Source: Acidimicrobiales bacterium
Lineage (GTDB): Bacteria; Actinomycetota; Acidimicrobiia; Acidimicrobiales; Aldehydirespiratoraceae
Length of the DNA: 9,744 nt
Reading direction: 5' to 3'
Assembly (NCBI GenBank): GCA_021604885.1
Contig: BQJV01000087.1
Span: forward strand, 1 to 9,744
The notes beneath the pieces are model-generated. The model saw only the letters and a program-made list of their open reading frames with translations, had not been told where the DNA came from and made no database searches. Within the stretch, counting starts at the first letter, position 1. Each line of letters begins with the position of its first letter. Shown here one piece after another: positions 1 to 7,000 of this stretch. A program made the translations under genes and the position numbers.

Positions 1-559
1 CGGCGGAGAACCAGAAGACATCCGCCACGAACTGCCGGGCGGCGGGGTCATCCACGCGTCGGTACGCAGCCCCCGCACGGCGGTGGAGATCGGCGATGAC
101 GGGATCGGTGAGCATGTGGGCGTGGCCGAAGACCTCGTGGATCACGTCGGGCTCCGGCGTGTAGAGGGGGCTGCCCTCCCAGCGCACGTACTGGGTCGAG
201 AGGAAGACGCCGTCGGCCAGGTGCCCGAAGAACGACTCGGGCTCGACCAGGCCCGGGACCGCCTCGAAGCGGAACCCGCTGAGGGGTTCGAGCTTCGCGG
301 TGACTTCCGCCAGTTGGGGGACGCGACCGGAGTCGAGCGCCAGTGCCTCGAGACCGTCGCGGGCGGCCCGCGCCCCATGCTCGCCCCAGGCTTCCGTCAG
401 CGCGTCGGCGACCACGGCCCACACCGCGTTCTCGGTCTCCGTGTAGCAGATCGTCTTCGGGGGTCGGCCCGGCCCGGCTGCCCGGATCGCGATCGCGGCG
501 CGGCGCTCCCCGTACGGATCACCGGTCGCGGCCAGCCGATCCTGCGGAAAGACGATCAT
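1..559 (-). CDS. phhA: Phenylalanine 4-monooxygenase (partial, C-terminus beyond left edge)
   Basis: The first 186 residues are present. The enzyme is expected to hydroxylate L-phenylalanine to L-tyrosine in the cytoplasm, using non-haem iron, tetrahydropterin and O2. The diagnostic stretch PEPDVIHEVFGHAHML lies at residues 135-150; by family comparison H141 and H146 are two of the three iron ligands. The third ligand, a Glu in a motif like WFTVEFGL, would be about residue 187. The visible sequence stops at FWFSA (182-186), so that Glu falls just past the edge. The N-terminal part, including PQLAEV and a GFRF stretch, is in line with short bacterial single-domain hydroxylases without the mammalian regulatory domain. 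The start is ATG at 559; no Shine-Dalgarno is visible, and a CATACT hexamer 6 nt upstream would fit a leaderless transcript. The gene is divergent from the Lrp regulator. Truncation is by the window only. Another aromatic amino acid hydroxylase specificity is possible but less usual in bacteria. Confidence 0.9.
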   Translation of the reverse strand, partial: MIVFPQDRLAATGDPYGERRAAIAIRAAGPGRPPKTICYTETENAVWAVVADALTEAWGEHGARAARDGLEALALDSGRVPQLAEVTAKLEPLSGFRFEAVPGLVEPESFFGHLADGVFLSTQYVRWEGSPLYTPEPDVIHEVFGHAHMLTDPVIADLHRRAGAAYRRVDDPAARQFVADVFWFSA

Positions 560-565
560 GATTCG

Positions 566-571
566 AGTATG
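566..571 (-). promoter_or_regulatory. Candidate -10 element for phhA
   Basis: Read on the minus strand this is CATACT, four of six matches to TATAAT, ending 6 nt before the phhA ATG. That places the transcription start at or next to the start codon, as in leaderless actinobacterial mRNAs. No convincing -35 is visible 16-18 bp upstream. Weak evidence. Confidence 0.28.
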
Positions 572-590
572 GGTGATCAGAGGTGTTGTG

Positions 591-606
591 TTCGGTTCTC
601 GCCGAA
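591..606. promoter_or_regulatory. Inverted repeat TTCGG-N6-CCGAA between phhA and the lrp gene
   Basis: Perfect 5-bp arms (591-595 and 602-606) around a 6-bp spacer sit near the middle of the 96-bp divergent intergenic region. The repeat lies roughly where the -35 region of phhA would be. Lrp-family regulators often bind short dyads between themselves and a divergent target, so this is a candidate operator. A second, weaker dyad, AGAT-C-ATCT, lies at 615-623. Neither closely matches the E. coli Lrp consensus. Confidence 0.33.
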
Positions 607-655
607 GTGTGAGAAGATCATCTGCAATTCCTCTACTGAGAGAGACGATCAGCCG

Positions 656-1126
656 ATGCACGAGCTTGATGACATCGATCGCCGGATGATCGACGAGCTG
701 CGGCGCGACGGCCGCCGGTCGATCCCCGCCCTCGCGGAACATCTCGGCATCGCCCGTGCCACCGCCTACACCCGTTTCGACCGCCTCGTCGACGAGGGCG
801 TCATCCGTGGCTTCACGGCGATCGTCGACCCCGAACAGTGCGGCCTCCACGTCGCTGCGCTCGTGATGGTGAACGTTGCGCAGGAGAACTGGCGCGATGC
901 GCAGACCGACCTCGCGGAGATGCCGAGCGTGGAGTGGGTGGGCCTCGCCACCGGCCCGTTCGACATCCTTCTGCGGGTGCGTTGCCGCGACCTCGCAGAG
1001 CTCCGCGACGTCGTGCTGGTGCAGCTCCACGCCGTTCCGTCGGTGACCGCCGCGCAGACGGTGGTCCTCCTCGACGAGCCGGACGTCAGCGGCCCTGGAC
1101 CGATCGCGACCTCCCTGGAAGCATGA
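656..1126 (+). CDS. Lrp/AsnC-family transcriptional regulator
   Basis: The 156-residue length is typical for the family. Residues 3-56 form the AsnC-type winged helix-turn-helix: it opens with LDDIDRRMIDEL, and the recognition helix lies around IARATAYTRFDRLVDEGVI. Residues 66-142 form the RAM ligand-binding domain, with the conserved TGPFDILLRV stretch at 99-108. These proteins usually form octamers or dimers of dimers and sense amino acids. ATG at 656 gives the standard family N-terminus. The frame is open much further upstream (to 83), but that extension runs antisense through phhA and has no family similarity. An AG-rich GAGAGAGA stretch about 9-16 nt upstream may be a weak ribosome binding site. 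The gene is divergent from phhA, and its TGA overlaps the ATG of the FAD oxidase (ATGA), so translation is probably coupled. Likely targets are phhA, itself and the oxidase. Confidence 0.93.
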   Translation: MHELDDIDRRMIDELRRDGRRSIPALAEHLGIARATAYTRFDRLVDEGVIRGFTAIVDPEQCGLHVAALVMVNVAQENWRDAQTDLAEMPSVEWVGLATGPFDILLRVRCRDLAELRDVVLVQLHAVPSVTAAQTVVLLDEPDVSGPGPIATSLEA

Positions 1127-2502
1127 CGCCCATGACGGCCGCACAGCTCATCGACCAGCTTTCGCTCGGCGCCGACCAGGTGCTCACGGGCGACGACATC
1201 TCCGAGGACTACACCCACGACGAGTGTGTCAACGTCGACGGTGTCGCGCCCGCCGTGGTGCTCAAGCCCACCTCGACTGCCGAGGTCAGCCAGATCCTCG
1301 CCCTGGCCAACGAGCTGCGGGTGCCGGTCACCGCACGCGGGGCGGGCACCGGACTGTCCGGCGGCGCGGTGCCCGAGCCGGACGGGATCCTCCTCAGCTT
1401 GGAACGCATGGCGACGGTGATCGAGGTGGACCCGGCCAACCATGTCGCCGTGGTGCAGCCGGGCGTCACCCTCGGCGAACTCGACGAAGCACTGGCGCCC
1501 CACGGCCTCGTCTATCCGATCCTGCCGGGCGAGGAATCGGCGTCGCTCGGCGGCAACGTCGCCACGAACGCGGGCGGCATGCGAGCCGTGAAGTACGGCG
1601 TCACCCGGCACCAAGTGCTCGGGATCGAGGCCGTGCTCCCGACCGGCGAGGTGATCCGGTCCGGCGGCAAGTATGTGAAGTTCACGACCGGCTACGACAT
1701 CGGTCAGCTCATCATCGGCTCGGAAGGCACCCTCGCCGTCGTGACCGAGGCGACCCTCAAGGTGGTGCCCCGGCTCGACCACAAGGCCACGGTGCTCGCA
1801 CCCTTCGAGACGCTCGCCGAGGTCACCGAGGCCGTCCCCGGGATTCTCCAGGCCGGGCTCGTGCCGTTGATGCTCGAGTACGTCGATGCGATGGCGATGC
1901 AGGCGACGTCGGAGTCGATCGGGCTCGATCTCGGCATGCCCGACGACATCAAGGAGAAGGCGCTCGCCTACCTGCTCGTCGTGCTGGAGTCCGCCGAGGA
2001 CGACCGCCTCCAGGCCGACATCGAACGGGCCGGCGAGCTGGTGAGTGAGGCCGGGGCGATGGATGTCTACGTCCTCCCCGCGGCTGCCGGCGCGCAGGTG
2101 CTCGAGGCGCGCGAGAAGGCGTTCTGGGTCGCAAAGGAACACGGCGCCAACGACATCATCGATGTGGTGGTGCCGCGGGCGTCGATCCCGGAGTATCTCG
2201 ACACGGTCGGCGCACTCGCCGTCGAGCACGAGGCGTGGGTCGCCGGTGCGGGACACGCCGGCGACGGCAACGTCCACCTGTCCGTCTTCCAGGGGGACGA
2301 CGAGAAACGGTCGTCGCTGATGACGGCGATCCTCGCGGCCGGCATGGCGCTCGGCGGCACGATCTCGGCCGAACACGGCATCGGTATCGCCAAGCGGGAC
2401 TACGTGCAGAAGCTGGAGGACCCGGCGAAGCTCGCGCTCATGCAGCGGATCAAGGATGCGTTCGACCCGAACGGCATCCTCAACCCCGGCAAGGTTTTCT
2501 GA
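1123..2502 (+). CDS. GlcD-type FAD-linked 2-hydroxyacid oxidase/dehydrogenase
   Basis: The 459-residue protein matches the FAD-binding PCMH plus FAD-oxidase C-terminal architecture of glycolate oxidase subunit GlcD and D-lactate/D-2-hydroxyglutarate dehydrogenases. The N-terminal FAD domain shows TARGAGTGLSGGA (70-82), and residues 142-152 carry the LGGNVATNAGG flavin-binding loop. The C-terminal domain has GHAGDGNVHL (377-386) and AEHGIG (416-421). H378, H385 and E417 match the metal and substrate residues of this family. It would oxidise a 2-hydroxy acid to the 2-oxo acid and pass electrons to a respiratory acceptor. No GlcE or GlcF partner is adjacent, so glycolate specificity is not supported; D-lactate or an aryl-lactate are alternatives. 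The start at 1123 overlaps the Lrp stop by ATGA; a second ATG lies at 1132. The gene is co-transcribed with the regulator by position. The substrate is unresolved. Confidence 0.92.
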   Translation: MTPMTAAQLIDQLSLGADQVLTGDDISEDYTHDECVNVDGVAPAVVLKPTSTAEVSQILALANELRVPVTARGAGTGLSGGAVPEPDGILLSLERMATVIEVDPANHVAVVQPGVTLGELDEALAPHGLVYPILPGEESASLGGNVATNAGGMRAVKYGVTRHQVLGIEAVLPTGEVIRSGGKYVKFTTGYDIGQLIIGSEGTLAVVTEATLKVVPRLDHKATVLAPFETLAEVTEAVPGILQAGLVPLMLEYVDAMAMQATSESIGLDLGMPDDIKEKALAYLLVVLESAEDDRLQADIERAGELVSEAGAMDVYVLPAAAGAQVLEAREKAFWVAKEHGANDIIDVVVPRASIPEYLDTVGALAVEHEAWVAGAGHAGDGNVHLSVFQGDDEKRSSLMTAILAAGMALGGTISAEHGIGIAKRDYVQKLEDPAKLALMQRIKDAFDPNGILNPGKVF

Positions 2503-2529
2503 GCCGCCCCGCCTGCGATCAAGGCAAGG

Positions 2530-2562
2530 TGAAGCGGGGGTCAGACCCCAGTTGAAGCGGGG
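2530..2562 (+). repeat. REP-like palindrome flanked by 10-bp direct repeats
   Basis: The core GGGGTC-A-GACCCC (2537-2549) is a perfect palindrome with 6-bp arms and a 1-nt centre. TGAAGCGGGG occurs on both sides, at 2530-2539 and 2553-2562, a 23-bp period; the left copy overlaps the palindrome arm. It lies between the convergent oxidase and dehydrogenase genes and contains the dehydrogenase stop codon. A related core recurs at 7253-7265. The short palindromic form resembles REP-type elements that IS200-like REP-associated transposases mobilise. No transposase is in the window, so that link is inference. It could also act as a transcription barrier between convergent genes, but there is no T-run. 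Confidence 0.62.
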
Positions 2563-3317
2563 CCGAGGACGGCGCCGTCTTCGGGGCGGGCGTCGAGCTT
2601 GATCTCGCTGCTGTCGATCTCGGGGTGATCGAGGGCGACCGCGAGTGACTGGGCAAGGCTCACGCCGACGTCATCGACGTCCATCATCCCGCCCGGGATC
2701 GCGAGCTCGCCCCAGCGGGTGAGCGCCTCGCCGATCAGGTCGAGGTTCATGTGGTTCGCGAAATCGGTCGGCCCGCAGTTGCCCATCACGACCCGGATGA
2801 AGCGTTGGTCGGGGTACTCGTGACGCCACACGCGGATGCACTGATCGAGGGCGGCTTTCGTCGACGAGTACGCACCGAACATCGGGTGGGCGTCCTCGAC
2901 CGTCCGCGACGAGACGAACGCACAGATGCCGTCGCGGTCCATGTGGGTCAGCGCGGCACCGGCCGCGAGGTTCGCGCCGCACACGTTGACCCGGTACACG
3001 TCGGACCAGAGGTCGGGATCGCACTCGGCGATGCGCTGGAGCGGCCCGTAGCCGGCGACATAGACGAGCAGATCGATACCGCCCATCTTCTCGGCGGCCG
3101 TCGCCGCAACCCGTTCCGCGTCTTCGCGGACCGCGGCGTCGCCGGCGGCCGCGTGGCCGCCGCCCATCTCGTCGACGAGCGCATCGAGCGCCTCCGCTCG
3201 GCGGGCCGAGACGGTCACGTCACCGCCCGCGGCGACCACGGCCTTCGCGAGCGCCGCACCGATGCCCGACGAGGCACCGACCACGAGCACACGTCGTCCT
3301 GCCAGCTGATCTCCCAT
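2541..3317 (-). CDS. Short-chain dehydrogenase/reductase (SDR)
   Basis: The 258-residue protein is a classical SDR by length and motifs. VLVVGASSGIG (10-20) carries the Gly-rich nucleotide-binding GxxxGxG motif with G14, G18 and G20. YVAGYG (86-91) replaces the usual NNAG, N111 is in place, and the catalytic residues are S136 or S137, Y150 and K154 (YSSTK). An Arg pair after the second strand (SARR, 37-40) suggests NADP(H) preference, which is inferred. The substrate is unknown. I chose ATG at 3317, which gives the usual short N-terminus; ATG at 3329 would add MISA. Neither has a clear ribosome binding site. The gene follows the NTF2-like gene on the same strand after 42 bp, so the two may be co-transcribed. 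The last seven codons (GPASTGV) and the TGA lie within the 2530-2562 repeat, so the C-terminal tail appears to be supplied by that element. Confidence 0.92.
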   Translation of the reverse strand: MGDQLAGRRVLVVGASSGIGAALAKAVVAAGGDVTVSARRAEALDALVDEMGGGHAAAGDAAVREDAERVAATAAEKMGGIDLLVYVAGYGPLQRIAECDPDLWSDVYRVNVCGANLAAGAALTHMDRDGICAFVSSRTVEDAHPMFGAYSSTKAALDQCIRVWRHEYPDQRFIRVVMGNCGPTDFANHMNLDLIGEALTRWGELAIPGGMMDVDDVGVSLAQSLAVALDHPEIDSSEIKLDARPEDGAVLGPASTGV

Positions 3318-3359
3318 GGCGGAGATCATGGTGCACGCATCAGGGCGTGACCCATTTCC

Positions 3360-3998
3360 CTACGCGGGGACGCCGCAGTCGGTGAACCAGGTGAAGGCGC
3401 CGTCGACCCGTTTCCAGTGCAGCTCCTGGTCGATGGTCTGATCGCCGAGTGTGCGCACGACCGCCACCGCCGTGGTGTCGCTGATCGTGTCGGTCACGTC
3501 GTCGGTCACATAGTCCCAGTCACCCACCTCCGTGGACGAGACCAGTTCCAGGTCCTGGGCCTGGCCCGCGATCTGTGCCGCGTAGGTCTCGCACTGGTCG
3601 GCGCCGTAGCGATCGAGTGTCACCTGGTTCAGTCGGGCGAACAGCGTGTCGGCGTCGCCCGAGGCGAAGGCCGCGAGCAGGAGGTCGAAGAACTCCTCGA
3701 CGGACTCCTCGGCGGGCGGGCTCGTGGTGGTGGTCGTTGTCGTTGTCGAGGTGGTCGTCGACGTCGTGCTGGTGGTCGTCGTCGTGGTCGTGGTGGTGGC
3801 TGACGAGGTCGAGCTGGTCGAGGACGAGGTTGACGAGGAGGACGGCGGCGGGTCCGCGCCGGCGATGCCGGCCGTGCCGTCCGTGCCCGCGACCACGGTG
3901 GTCGTCGAGCCGCCGGCGAAGAGCAGGCCGGCGATGCCGATCAGGATCAGCAGGGCTCCGAGCGCCACCGCAGCCTTTCCCATCGTCTGACGGTCCAT
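3360..3998 (-). CDS. Membrane-anchored protein with Ser/Thr linker and NTF2-like ectodomain
   Basis: The 212-residue protein has a short cytoplasmic N-terminus, one hydrophobic helix at 9-29 and a small Gly/Ala/Thr segment. An extreme Ser/Thr linker at 53-93 follows, then a globular C-terminal domain at 97-212. That domain starts with a helix (EEFFDLLLAAFASGDADTLF) and ends in alternating strands (TAVAVVRTL, ELHWKRVDGAFTWF). This is the pattern of NTF2-like or DUF4878-like accessory domains, proposed from appearance rather than a clear motif. C136 and C208 are the only cysteines and could form a disulfide outside the cell. I chose ATG at 3998, with a GGGGGG stretch just upstream. The frame extends to 4058, but the extra residues are polar and would run into the divergent gene's upstream region. 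No enzymatic function is suggested. Confidence 0.78.
   Translation of the reverse strand: MDRQTMGKAAVALGALLILIGIAGLLFAGGSTTTVVAGTDGTAGIAGADPPPSSSSTSSSTSSTSSATTTTTTTTTSTTSTTTSTTTTTTTTSPPAEESVEEFFDLLLAAFASGDADTLFARLNQVTLDRYGADQCETYAAQIAGQAQDLELVSSTEVGDWDYVTDDVTDTISDTTAVAVVRTLGDQTIDQELHWKRVDGAFTWFTDCGVPA
3720..3842 (-). repeat. Low-complexity Ser/Thr-coding tract
   Basis: This tract encodes residues 53-93 of the NTF2-like membrane protein, only Ser and Thr apart from one Ala. At DNA level it is an irregular run of GTC, GTG and GTT-type triplets on the plus strand. It probably forms a flexible, possibly O-glycosylated spacer through the cell wall. Triplet slippage would change its length without breaking the frame. 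Confidence 0.8.
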
Positions 3999-4002
3999 CC
4001 CC

Positions 4003-4050
4003 CCAGTCTTGTCGATTCCCGGTGTCGGGTCCGGCGATGGGCGAGACTGG
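4003..4050. promoter_or_regulatory. Spaced inverted repeat CCAGTCT ... AGACTGG in divergent promoter region
   Basis: CCAGTCT (4003-4009) and its exact reverse complement AGACTGG (4044-4050) face each other, with centres 41 bp apart, in the 84-bp gap between the divergent NTF2-like and 1051-residue protein genes. Centres about four helical turns apart on one DNA face would suit a dimeric or looping regulator. Seven-base arms could also arise by chance. Confidence 0.25.
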
Positions 4051-4063
4051 TGGTGCAACCACC
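4049..4063. promoter_or_regulatory. Perfect palindrome GGTGGT-GCA-ACCACC before the 1051-residue protein gene
   Basis: Six-base perfect arms surround a 3-nt centre and end 4 nt before the GGAAAGGA ribosome binding site. If transcribed, it forms a compact hairpin in the leader next to the Shine-Dalgarno; as DNA it could be an operator. The protein encoded downstream of 4083 does not constrain this sequence. Confidence 0.4.
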
Positions 4064-4067
4064 TGTC

Positions 4068-4075
4068 GGAAAGGA
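4068..4075 (+). promoter_or_regulatory. Strong Shine-Dalgarno GGAAAGGA
   Basis: GGAAAGGA lies 7 nt before ATG 4083. It is the clearest ribosome binding site in the window and fixes the start of the 1051-residue protein at 4083 instead of the in-frame GTG at 4050. Confidence 0.65.
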
Positions 4076-4082
4076 CACGCGG

Positions 4083-7000
4083 ATGCGTCCTCGGGTCGGG
4101 ATCTCGCTGTTCACCATCGCCACGCTGCTCGCCAGTCTCGGGCTGGCGTCACTCGGCGCGGCGAGCCAGGCCGGCGCCCCGGAACCGGTGCGACCGCAGG
4201 GAGCCGGGCTGTTCGACGTGCTGGAATCGCTGGCCAACGGCCGGTCCGATCTCATCGCCGAGTCCGGCGAGCTCGAGGCGTTCTCGCCGTTCGGCGCGCC
4301 GGCAAGCGACGACACCGGGCAGGCGACGCTCACCGACACGTTCCACTTCCGCACGAACATCGGCGACATGGCGGTGTTCAACGATCTCGACTTCGACGGC
4401 TCACCCGACGTCACCGGCGACGACCTCCGCCGATTCGGGTTCGACGACGCCGACATGACGATGCCGCTCAACGGGCCGCGGCTGGAGGTCTTCGACCAGT
4501 TCGCTCCGGTGATGCCGACCGACGGATTCGAAGGCGGTGACATGCCGTGGTCGGGGCTCGATCTCGCGTTCGATCCGATGACGCCGGGGACACTGTTCGA
4601 CCGGCCCGTCATCGGTGTCCCCCCTCCGGACGGGATGTTCCCGACCGGCGTCGTCGACATCTGGGGCGGCCGGATCATGGGCGGCCTCCCGGTCGACGGC
4701 GAGTGCGACGGCCAGGTCCACGAGTTGGGCGTGACGACACTGAACATGGGCGGCGAAGCGTGGCCCTCCCCTGCAGCCGTCTACGACCTCTTCGGCGGCG
4801 CGTCCCACGCCTGGGTGCTGCGCTGCGATCCGTACTGGCACATCAGCCACTTCGTGAACGGGGGCAGTCAGTTCAACCAGATGCCGACCAGCACCGTCGG
4901 GTTGATCTTCGACGACATCTTCATCGGCATCACCGACGGGTCCGAGATGGCGGGCGCGATGAGCCACCGCTCGTTCGCCTTCCGCACCCCGGCGAGCGGC
5001 GGCTACCAGCCCAGCAACACGATCGCGACCTCGCACCCGCACGTACCCGAGATGTCGGAAGCAAACCCGCCGTACCTCGTCGGTACCCCGGTGATGTCGG
5101 CGTACGACCCGCTCGCGTTCCCCGTCACCCACACGCTCGACGGCACGAACAGCGGCTCCTGTGCCGAGGAATGGACCACGACCTACGAGCTCTACGCCGG
5201 AATGCAGAGCGACGCGAGATCCGACGCGCTCGACGTCTCGCTCTACCAGTTCGACACCGGCCAACTCTCCTTCGGTATCGCGACCCTCACGGACGGCTTG
5301 TCCATCGAGACGACCGGCGACGCGCCGAGCTATCGCGAGCGGTACATGCTCGGGTCCGAGGGCAGCTACGACTTTTTCGCCGGCGACCTCGAGTGCAACT
5401 ACACGTCGACGATCGACTCGTCCTTCCTCGACGACCTGCAGACCGGGATCACCACCTGGTTCGACGATCTCGTCGAGACCGGCACGGACGGTTCGACCGA
5501 TGGCGGCGACGACAGCACGGGGTCGGACAGCACGGGCTCGGACACGGACAGCACGGGGTCCGACAGCACCGGGTCCGACAGCACGGGTTCGGACTCCGGT
5601 ACGGACGGCGATGGTGACGGCGATTCGTCCGACACCGCGACGACCGACGGATCCGAGCCCGAAGGGACGACGGAGACCGAGGACGATCCGATCTGGCCGT
5701 GGATCTCGTTGATCACCGGCGTAGTCATCGCGGTCGGCGGCTACTTCGTCAGCCGCACGGGTGGTGACGACGGCGGGAAGGACGCAGACGGCGGCACCGC
5801 CCCGCCACCCACCACGACGACGAGCGGCCCGACGGTCGCGACCGCGGCCCCGGTGGCCGAGGGTCCGTGCGACCGTATCCGTCGCGCCTACGAAGCCGCG
5901 AAGGCGGAGGCCGAGGCGAAGCGCGCCGAGGCGGAACAAGCCGAGACCGACGCCAACGAGGCGGAACAGGACGCGACCGACGCCCGCAACGATGCCAACG
6001 AGGCCGGCAAGAACGCCGAGGACGCCAAGAACGACCGGGACAAGGCGGAGCGCGACCGCGATCGTCCGCCTCCCAACGAGGACGACACCTGGATCGAGGA
6101 CAGCGAGACGGGCGAGCGCATCACGTCCCGCGATCTCCGTCTCCGGCGCGAAGCCGCGGGCGAGGCCTGGGACCGCTATCGAGACGACCCGTCGCAGGAG
6201 TCGGCCGAGCAGACCGAGCAGGACTGGGAGGACCTCGACGAGCCGGGCGCCCGTGACGAGCGGCGCGAAGCCGACGACATGGACCAGGCCGCGAAGCAGA
6301 AGAAGCTCGAGGACGCCGAGCAGGCGCTGAACGACGCCGAGCGGGAGATGAACGAGGCCAACGAGGCGGCCGACAAGGCGGAGCAGGAGGCGCGCGACGC
6401 CCGCGACGCCGCGGACAAGGCCGACCAGGAAGCCGATGACGCCGAGGCTCGCGCGGCCGAGTGGAAGCGCGCACTGGACGAGTGTCTCGGCCTGAAGGAC
6501 GGCCCCGGCACGAAGTGGGGCGGGCCGATGGGCACCGGCGAGGACTGCGATGGCGGCTGCTTCCCCGAGGGCAACGTCGAGCGCCGGGTGATCGACACGT
6601 TCAGCGAGCGGGTGCTGATCAACTACTGGTGCACCGTCATGCCCGACGGAGCCGAGGGTGTGCACGAGGGGCAGCGGATCTCCGGCGAGCTGGCCTGGTA
6701 TCGCGACATGTTCGCCACCGGGTCGGCCGCGATCAGCGTGGGCGGGGCGATCAAGGGCACCGTCAGCCGGGGCGTTGGCGACGCGGTGGAGGCCGGGGTC
6801 TCGGGCGGCGCGACCGTGGCCGGTGAGAAGCTCGGCATCGACATCCCGACGAGCATCTTCCAGGTGCCAGTCGTCGCCCTGGAGGGAGCGGCCGCCGTCG
6901 GATCGTCGATCATCGGCGCGTTCAGCCGCTGGATCCAGCGCAACCATGTGAGCTTCCGGGCCGAGTGGGGCTACGTCAGCCAACAGTGCGATCTCACCTG

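Noticed and set aside
83..655. Upstream in-frame extension of the Lrp gene
   Set aside because: It overlaps phhA on the opposite strand, and family members start at the MHELDDIDRR-like position.
766..2376. A 536-codon open frame antisense to the Lrp and oxidase genes
   Set aside because: It runs opposite to two genes with clear family motifs, and its His/Arg/Asp-rich translation resembles no protein.
1123..2502. Calling the oxidase GlcD of a glycolate oxidase complex
   Set aside because: No glcE or glcF gene is adjacent, and the family covers D-lactate, D-2-hydroxyglutarate and other hydroxy acids.
3646..3990. Val-rich plus-strand frame opposite the Ser/Thr linker
   Set aside because: The long Val run is only the complement of the Thr-coding repeats; there is no independent evidence of a gene.
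3999..4058. N-terminal extension of the NTF2-like membrane protein to ATG 4058
   Set aside because: The extra 20 residues are polar, would precede the membrane helix without purpose, and run into the divergent promoter palindrome.
5514..5594. CRISPR-like repeats
   Set aside because: The units are contiguous 15-bp in-frame coding repeats with no spacers.
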